Part shown: positions 6,792 to 13,950 of the stretch, in pieces
Position numbering within the stretch: position 1 is the stretch's first letter
How the letters are laid out: each line of letters opens with the position of its first letter
Assembly: GCA_004802725.1 (NCBI GenBank)
Contig: SGPM01000522.1
Span: 1 to 13,950 of the forward strand
Length of the DNA stretch: 13,950 bases
From: Antrodiella citrinella
Taxonomy: Eukaryota > Basidiomycota > Agaricomycetes > Polyporales > Steccherinaceae
Direction: 5' to 3'
Position numbers and translations under genes: made by a program
The notes under the pieces: model-generated
Database searches by the model: none
What the model was told of the DNA's origin: nothing
Seen by the model: only the letters and a program-made list of their open reading frames with translations

Positions 6792-9700
6792 CTAGTTCTG
6801 CAGAGTCATTGTGTTTAGTACTATCGCGTTGAGTAGACTTCAAATACGTACACGATTGACAGAGAGCACGACAATGCATTCCTGTTCAATATCCTCTGGG
6901 GTGTATGTGTACGCCGCAAAATGAGATACGATGTCGTCAAGCCGGATCAACTGTACGTCCTCGAGCGTATTGTAACAAAGGTGAGCACCGAGTGCGGAGA
7001 ACTTTCGGAAGGGATCAACTTCAGCATCTGGCCCTGTCAACGACTTGTACGTCTTCACCAGCAAGAACGTTTCCACAATCTTCCGGTCGTCCTCTATCCG
7101 GCAATGCTGGAAGATGTTTGATATTTGCCCCGCAGATACATTCCCCGAGCTGGGATGCGTGTACAGGATGTGGCAATTTCTTCGAGATCCATGGGGAGTA
7201 CCGTATAGGACCCCGCGATAGTGAGCAGTAGGCACATAGACCACATCTGAGTTAAGCCAAGCACGGGAGGTTCCGGGCGATCCAAATGCCTCAAAGCGGT
7301 GAGTCGCGCCTTGATTGATACGCCGTAATAGTCTTTGATAGATTTTATCGCCAAGTTTCCTTTCCTTCGAGCTATCATACTCCGTGCTGACCTCCTCTGC
7401 ATGACTCGTGCCATGAAAGAGTGCATCGAGATCGGCATTGAGCGTTCCGGGGCCCCTGCGTCCGAAGGTACTCATGAAAGCACGGGTGGCTGAGATCTCG
7501 CTCTCTTGCCAGTCAAAGGTAGCCATGAACCATCGAAGATTGGCTCCAATGCAGAAGTATCGCATAAAGGTAAGAGGCATTTCATCTATGGGCTGGTTAA
7601 TACCTGCAATTGTCAACGAACCGAACGACTTACCTGTTCTACCGTTGTTCTTCAATCTACCAATGACACCGTTATATCGCTCAAACGGGAACGCCCACCA
7701 TGAGTGCACAACGCCGAACAGTCTGAGACAGCCGGTGAGATGGAGCGAGAGATGATGGTTTGGCACGAGCTGATGATCGTAAAGAGTACGCAGGCCAGAC
7801 ACATACGCATACATATGAGTATCATATGCAACGACGTCCGCCAGTGAAATGGACCGTCTACTGGCATGTTGAACGGCGATCACTAAATGGATGAAGTTCT
7901 TCAGCATCTTCTGTTCCTGTTCGGATGCGGAGGCATGTCCCCAAAGTCGGATCAGTGTAATGACCAGGCTAATGGTACTGACTGTACGCCATTGATCTGC
8001 TTTGAGCTTTCCATGTCCGGGACTACCGAAGTTGGATGGGGGTCGCTCAATCCAAGAGGGGTAGACTGTCTTTTTGATGTCGTCTCGGATATGAGATAGG
8101 ACGTCAAAATCCAGTATGTGAGCTCTTGAGACGTCGATCTCATCAAGTCGAAAGTCAGCGGTGGCATCTTTCATAACTGGCGGTAGACAAATTTCGCGGC
8201 CCGGTGACTGGAGATACTACTCATCTAGCAGTTAGCTGGGATTTATCCGGAGTAAACAAACAAAACACACCCATTCAACCAATGCTGTGGCATAGGCCCG
8301 CTTCGTCAACTTGTCTCCAGGAGATACGCCGTTCCTCTGAGCAACCGCGACCACGTAGCCCTTCCGCGCGGCCACAACAGCGTTGATGGCCTTTGTCTTC
8401 CCCTCCTTCCGGATTCCCTTCACCACTTTCTCCAACCATGCCGACTGCTCGTCGGGCGTATGAGGGTGGACCTTTGTGGAGCCTGACCCACCCTTGACGT
8501 TGATCCCAAATACCTCCATGCAGTGATGTCGCAGCACACCAAGAAAGAGGTTGTGCATTGCGTCAACCAAGGCATATCGGGTAGGATCCCAGTATCGCAG
8601 GCGAAGAAGTTCTGACCAGCGTATACCAAATTCCTCAAAAACTTGGGTCCTCTCCCGCTCTGAAGTAGCGTCCCGCCACTCACGTGCTGCCGACATGTGA
8701 CTGGCCCAAGTCCGATTGGCTGTTCCCCAGAGCTCTCGCTGCAGATTATTGATCTCAGCCAGTCTCAAACGGCAAAAGGAGCAAAAGAAGCTGGCAGAAT
8801 GGCCTGCAAACCCCGCAGTCTTTCTTAGCGCAGGAAGATCGCAGACCAGGGGTATCATGGCAGCACGGACTAGGCGTCCAGCAGGGGATGAAGCAGTGCG
8901 GGTGAAGTAAACACCTTGCTCCCATAAGACTACTAAATCGTCAACCAAAGGCCTCAGATAATGATTGAGTTGATGGAGAGACGCCTCTTTTGGCCCTGGC
9001 ATGATTCCGACAAGATAGATGTTCTCCGGAAGATAACGAAGATGAGGTGGGAGATTGAGACAAGCCATGTAGATAGCTCCAAGGGAGTGTGACTTCCCAG
9101 CTTTCTTGTTACCGTACGGATTGAACCAGTCGACAAAAAGACTGAAAACGAGGTGCATTGATCCATCGGCCTGGAGGGAAAAGAGCGAAGTCCCGTCGGG
9201 ACCAATGAACTCCTGGATGGCAGGGGCATCCCAAATATCCCGCCAGCGACCATCGGAGACAAAAGCAGGCCTCGATGTTTGCATCGGTACTCTCCAGGCG
9301 GATCCTAGGACTGAATCTAGCCCCGGCCGTGCAAGAAGAGTTGCCAACCAAGTAAAGGCACCCTGGTATCCGAAGGTCTTGATGGGACGATATGCGACCC
9401 TTCCTTCAGCGTTCACATATTGCTTAACAAGTGGCGCGCTGCAAGGGCCCTTGTCTGTCTCGATGAATGTGCAAAGTCGAGGGTACGGGTCAAGCGGATG
9501 CGCTGGATCTGGGAGGTATATGCAGCAGCACGTAGGACATGTGGCGTAGGTCGTTATGGACGGTTCTAAATTTGGAATGCGGTTCATGGCAGTGCGTACG
9601 TCCAGAGGCATCTGAGCCAAAAGTGTCTCCTGTTCTTCGGTGAGCCCGGTGGCTCCGAATAATCGGTTTGTGTATACGAATGCCCCTGCAAGACTGCCTT

Positions 9701-10698
9701 TCACTGTGGCAAGCGCAAACGACGACTGTTGAACAGATACTGGCCCCAGCGAGTGAAGAACAATGACCATAAGTAGCAAGGTGAGTACAAATCCTGGTAA
9801 CCATCTTTTTGATTGAAAGAGGTGATCTAGATTGGGGACTATGAGGATCTCAAGATGTCGCGCGACAACAGCTCACTCACCGCTGTTATAGACATGGGGC
9901 GGTGGTCCCTGACGCTTGGAGATCATGTCGTCAAAGCAGTACAGTCCAGCAGCCACCTGTGCGTGGTTCCAGCTGCTGAACTTGATACATTCAAGCCGAG
10001 AGAGTTCCTTCTGTACGAGCTTCATCATACCGGCTTTCTGGCCAGAAATCTCTTTGTGACCTAGACCAGGAAGTTCCTCCAGCTGCTTCGTTGTGGAAAA
10101 CAGCCATACATGATATTCCAGATATGCGTGATTCGTTGACGAGGATGTGATAGGAGATGGCGATTCGACAAGCGTGGTAGGTGGAGTGGAAAAGACCAGC
10201 ACCAAATCATCTCGGACGCGAGCTCGCATCAAAGATATATGCGCATTCATGAATCTCAAAATGCGCAGATGTGACTGTATCTCGCTATCATTATCTATAG
10301 CGATGTTCGACTAACAACGGTGAATATTTTCAGCGTTACGCATCTAATTACTTCGAAGCTGGTATACTTACCATTGCAGTATTATCGGTTGGAGGTCCGG
10401 AAGGTCCTGGCACGATTACATCTGGTTCTGCAGCATTCGCGTCCGTTGTCACGACCTTGCCAGATCGAAGTTTGGTACGAACATCGAGTGAACCGAGACC
10501 TAAGGTATGAAGCGTCAACATAGCCTCGCCATGTTTTTGCGTTCCTTCCGCTGTTTTGTCCGCAAGAACATGTTTCTTCCTGGTCTGAGCGGGTTGCAAC
10601 ATGCCGGGCAACTCAAGACCAAACTGGTCGGTATGAGTGAACTGACCACAGCCCGTGCAAGTGCAGGCCACCAATTTTGGTCCTTTCGGCTTGACCAT
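6792..10698 (-). CDS. tnp2: Tnp2-family (CACTA/EnSpm-like) transposase
   Basis: Six exons on the minus strand: 10698..10372, 10310..9881, 9793..8271, 8207..7634, 7585..6852 and 6797..6792. The introns are 61, 87, 63, 48 and 54 nt, all GT..AG. Phases agree, giving about 1197 residues, near full length for basidiomycete Tnp2 proteins. The N-terminus starts with a Cys cluster (CTCTGC, residues 12-17). A second Cys-rich, zinc-ribbon-like stretch (CPTCCC) is at about 338-343. Family hallmarks follow: FVDWFNPYGNK (about 473-482), LPENIYLVGIMPGPKEASL, LVCDLPALRK (about 568-577) then CSFC, YWDPTRYALVDAMHNLFLG (about 653-671), HGKLKADQWR (about 825-834) and HSWWAFPFERYNG (about 928-940). The conserved Asp and Glu residues in these blocks are the likely metal-binding catalytic set, assigned by resemblance only. 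The protein would cut and rejoin element ends in the nucleus. No frameshift or stop is needed in this model, so the copy looks intact. Exon 6 encodes only Asn and the stop; without that splice the protein would end four codons later with a different tail. Confidence 0.9.
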
Positions 10699-11314
10699 GC
10701 TGCGATGTTACGAGGGATGAGGGGATGACAAGAAGAACCGTTGCCACTTCTTCGGAAACAAAGTCTACGGCGTCTGTTCAACTTCGTCATAATAGCATGT
10801 CATCATCAAGTGACGATCGCAATTCAAAGTAGGGACCGCAGACTCGTCGGCAGTGTATACATGTAGATTCATTCCGAACATGCCATTCCGAACATGCCAG
10901 CGTGCGACCTGATACGGTGAAGACAATGTTGGAGAATAATTACATCGAGACTAAGTACGAAGGAGCCGCGAGAGATTCAAAGAGGGAGGAAATAATGGTG
11001 TCGAAGGTTCGAAGAGCGCAGAAACGTAATGGGCGGCGAGTTGCGGATGACACAGACATACGGGTAGGATACACACGTCCGGTGATGATATGCAGAAATT
11101 AGATGGGAAGAGCAGCTGCTAATACGGATGGAGAGGTTTAAGACGAGAGATGAGATGGCGGTGATGTGGACCTTTGACAGGGGAGAGACCGTGAGCCGAT
11201 TGGAAGCGGTGTGTAGGAAGGGAAAGACAGGGAGAGGCGGTGGACAATGGTAACAGTGAGGAAACGTCAGGAAATTCGCAGAGTGACGGGCATAGGACCA
11301 AACACCCAGGAGCC
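10699..11314. other. Intergenic region between tnp2 and the Q-rich gene
   Basis: About 0.6 kb upstream of the transposase start and downstream of the Q-rich gene's stop. It contains the 14-bp direct repeat at 10871-10898. The longest plus-strand frame (10902-11102, no ATG at its start) looks like chance. I see no clear TATA box for the transposase and no terminal inverted repeat. Confidence 0.5.
10871..10898. repeat. Perfect 14-bp tandem duplication
   Basis: ATTCCGAACATGCC occurs twice back to back, at 10871-10884 and 10885-10898, about 170 bp upstream of the transposase start codon. Confidence 0.9.
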
Positions 11315-13950
11315 TTATAGCTCTTCCTCCTCCTCCTCCTCCTCATCTTCACCCATGTAATCCGCCTCCTCAGCAACATCCAGGTCACCTGCCATCAGAT
11401 CATCCTCGGGCCCACTAGGTAAGACAACGGATGTGTCAGTTGGGATGGTAAAATCGTGATCGGTATCCTGAATGTCCAGCATATTGCGTCGCCATTCCTG
11501 CATTTTGGCTAGCCAAGTGGGACAGTAGCAATTGCGAGGCAGTCCCACGGGAGCTTGAGCCTTTTTCACCCTATCGCCAGAAACCAGACGTGTCCTCGGA
11601 GGGTTTCCTTTCGTACGTGTCGCCCTGTGCGTGAGACCTTTCGCGATTAGAAATGATTTATTCATTTTCAGCATTCCTGGACGGCCATTTGGATCAGCCC
11701 AGTCATCTCTGTAAAGATCATCGAGACCCCGCACGAACGCGGTGAACTCTGGGCTCGCCCAATCGTTGTCGATAATGAGATAGCTCGCAGCATGATCTTT
11801 CTGGGCATTGACACGGCGCTGTCGAGTCGTATGACCGGGGTCTGTCTCGTCTCCGCTCATGTAAACTGGACCGAGCGCACAGAGGAGGTTGGTGTGAGAC
11901 TCCCACTTGCGTCTCAGGGTACAAACGACTCTTGATTCGTATAACTAATATAAGTCAGTCCATTATCCTGTTGCGCTTCTCATGGTTTCAGAACGCACCG
12001 TTGCCCTTCTAGCTGCCATTCTTGAGTTCATGCGAGCCCGCTCGACCTGGTGTGCATTTGGTTTCTTCTCCGCCTTCCGATAGATGCGTCGCAGATATGG
12101 TATGTGCGCATCCAGCAGGCTGCCCACCTGTTTCGGGTTGAACAATATGGGTGCGATGGGGGGATAAGAGAACATTCCACCGGCGACAGCTGCAAGATAT
12201 GACTCGATGAAAACGACACGAGATTGTTCGTTGAATAGAAATCCCTTCCAGTTATGTTCGAAGTCCACCCGGTAGTTTTCCGGGTTTAGCGTGATGGCAC
12301 CATCTTCGCCCTCCTCGAAGGCCTGCACCTGCTCAGGAGTTAGAGGCGGGTGCTTCCTGCGTAGCTGCTTGGCGTTGTTGGACTTCAGGAGTTTCCGAAG
12401 AAAAGCACGGATAGTTTCCTTCAGAGATTTAATGTCAGAAAAGCCTGACATAGTTTGGGCAGTCACAACGAACCCTCATACGATTCAGATCTGGATGCCC
12501 CTCGAATATTTGGCGGTGTATGGATGCATGCTGCTCATCGGCAGAATTCAGGTCAGGCTGTTGCGAAGTACTGGCAATATGAGGTTCTTTTGGAACATCG
12601 CGAGCCTTTGCGACGAGCCTGGCCTTCCTCCGCTCTGTAGTATCGTTCGTACGTCCAACTGGTGGCTGAGCTCGCGAATGCTGCACGAGTTCCGTAAGTA
12701 CGTTCATGACTTGCTCGTGTTCTTGGCTTCATGACAGCATAAGCGATCGGGTTCAGTCACACATAAATGACGTACGTACTGTCGCAGTCGACTTTCGTCC
12801 ACTAGAGTTTGCATGGTCATGTTGAACTTCTGGAGTAGAACAAGCATCAGATCTCCTTGGGGTGGGCCTGTTTGGTGGGTCTACAACGGTCATTAGGACG
12901 TGAACAGGGTACTTTGTAGACAAAGAACATACCTTGCCTGTCGGCTGAGGAGGTACAGACGTTCCTGAGCGATGATGATGCTGATGATGTTGGCTAATGA
13001 CCGGTTCGTCCACGTTCATGATATCGACTGGAGCTTCCTGCAGCTGCGGTGCCTGGAGAGTAATGTATTAGCCTAGAATTTGACGTGAAATAAATTGACA
13101 TATACCTTTTCTTGAACTCGCTCCCGGTCCTAAGACGCAAATAATCAGCTCGTCTATCTATGTCAAAAGGCATACATCAAATTTCTACCTTTCCTTTGAG
13201 AGCCGCAGGAATCCTTGGGGTAGAAGTTGAAGGACCAGCGACAGGCGTTGGTCGAACAAGAGGACGAGTGCCAGTTGCAGGATCCGCGACAGGCTCTGGT
13301 TGAACGGGAGGACAAGGGGCACGTTGACGCAAAGGCAAAATTTGACGACCGTCGGCGGACTGTACTGGCACAGGAGCCGTGAAGCCAAACTTGAATTGAT
13401 CAAATCCTACTTGCCGCTGCTGCTGCGAAGGAACAATCAGCGGTGGCGGCTGGACTTGCTGCTGTGGATGCTGCCAAGGGTTGACCGGCGGTTGTACCTG
13501 CTGCAGCTGCGAAGGAACAGTCGGCTGCAGCTGCTGATGCCAAAGGTCGGCCGGCGACTGTTGGGGGTAATACTGTTGGACCTGCTGCTGTTGCGAAGGA
13601 ACCGTCGGCTGCTGCTGATGCTGCCAAAGGTCAGCCGGCGACTGTTGGGGGTACCACTGCTGGACCTGCCGCTGCGAAGGAACGGTCGGCTGGAGCTGCT
13701 CATAGTACTGATAATGGTGCTGGACCTGCTGCTGCTGCCAAGGGTCGGCCGGCGACTGTTGGGGGTAATGCAGCTGGACCTGCTGTCGCTGCGAAGGAAC
13801 TGTTGGCTGCTGCTGCTGCTCGTGCTGCTGACGCTGACGCTGCTGCTCCTCTTGCTGCCGACGCTGCTGCTCCTCCTCTTGCTGCCGACGCTGCTGCTCC
13901 TCTTGCTGCCGACGCTGCTCGTACTGCTGACGCTGCTGCTCCTCTTGCTG
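11315..13950 (-). CDS. Q-rich repeat protein with basidiomycete MSGDETD domain (5' partial)
   Basis: Seven exons on the minus strand: <13950..13189, 13129..13106, 13052..12933, 12880..12780, 12726..12482, 12444..11999 and 11944..11315. The introns are 59, 53, 52, 53, 37 and 54 nt. The frame stays open for 775 residues and continues past the right edge. Order: a charged Gln/Arg/Glu tract (about 1-48); VPSQ..VQ..YPQQSPAD repeats (about 49-175); Pro- and His-rich linkers; a helical segment GDLMLVLLQKFNMTMQTLVD; then a longer domain with LRRKHPPLTPEQVQAF, NYRVDFEHNWKGFLF, PYLRRIYRKAEK, LYESRVV, MSGDETDPGH, LPRNCYCPTWL, and an acidic tail of eight Glu before the final Leu. The C-terminal half resembles a multicopy Agaricomycete family with a 'MSSDES'-like motif that I recall but cannot name. 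No catalytic motif is evident. The 37-nt intron is short and the weakest join. The alternative is a second start at the ATG near 12451. It shares strand with tnp2. Confidence 0.72.
13421..13806 (-). repeat. 81-117 bp coding repeats encoding VPSQ/PQQSPAD units
   Basis: Within the Q-rich gene the codons for (P)TVPSQ start at 13806, 13689, 13608, 13524 and 13440 on the minus strand. That gives spacings of 117, 81, 84 and 84 bp. The first three units also share YPQQSPAD(P/L)W; the fourth has NPWQ at that position and the fifth is degenerate. All spacings are multiples of three, so the reading frame is kept. Confidence 0.85.
13801..13950 (-). repeat. CAG/GAG/CGT triplet-rich low-complexity tract
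   Basis: Minus-strand codons are almost only CAG, CAA, GAG, CGT and CGG, encoding Gln/Glu/Arg blocks such as QQEEQQRRQQEE. This is typical of expansion-prone triplet tracts in a coiled-coil or disordered segment. It continues past the window edge. Confidence 0.85.

Noticed and set aside
7586..7633. Reading straight through as coding, since the 48-nt segment is in frame without a stop
   Set aside because: It has a strong GTAAGT donor and CATAG acceptor. Removing it joins NNGRT to DEMPLTFMRYF, which fits the family pattern better. Retention is possible but less likely.
9106..9549. 147-codon plus-strand frame opposite tnp2
   Set aside because: Shadow of the transposase, whose minus-strand frame carries the family motifs at these positions.
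10902..11102. 66-codon plus-strand basic frame
   Set aside because: It begins at a GTG, is short, has no homology I recognise and lies in the gap between two minus-strand genes.

Overview
The window looks like nuclear DNA of a mushroom-forming basidiomycete (Agaricomycetes). Its genes carry many very short introns (37-65 nt, GT..AG, often with a CTNA-type branch site). One gene encodes a Tnp2-type (CACTA/EnSpm-like) transposase of the kind common in Agaricomycete genomes, and several other genes look like lineage-restricted fungal proteins. All gene models below were spliced by hand from splice-site consensus and reading-frame agreement. They have not been checked against transcripts.

Layout, left to right. 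(1) 1-1472 has no credible gene. It holds a block rich in scattered TGTGACA/TTACAC words, a near-perfect G-quadruplex motif on the minus strand (900-918), and an array of eleven 21-bp units (1081-1311). The array places the palindrome AACGCGTT exactly every 21 bp, ten times. (2) 1541-2743 (minus) is a three-exon gene for a membrane-anchored, helix-rich protein. Its last coding bases are duplicated just downstream. (3) 2744-3109 is a divergent promoter region shared with 3110-4198 (plus), a two-exon orphan gene with an aromatic-rich C-terminal domain. (4) 4609-6132 (minus) is an eight-exon WD40 protein with a C-terminal hydrophobic segment. (5) 6792-10698 (minus) is a six-exon, apparently uninterrupted Tnp2-family transposase of about 1197 residues. 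(6) 11315-13950 (minus) is a seven-exon gene running off the right edge. It encodes a glutamine-rich repeat region followed by a conserved-looking basidiomycete domain with an MSGDETD motif and an acidic tail.

The Tnp2 gene and the Q-rich gene are head-to-tail on the same strand, separated by about 0.6 kb. They could be two genes of one mobile element, as in two-gene plant CACTA elements, but I found no terminal inverted repeats to prove it. The candidates most worth following up are this possible two-gene element, the helically phased 21-bp array with its neighbouring G-quadruplex, and the orphan gene at 3110-4198. I cannot point to a complete, clearly undescribed biological system from sequence alone.
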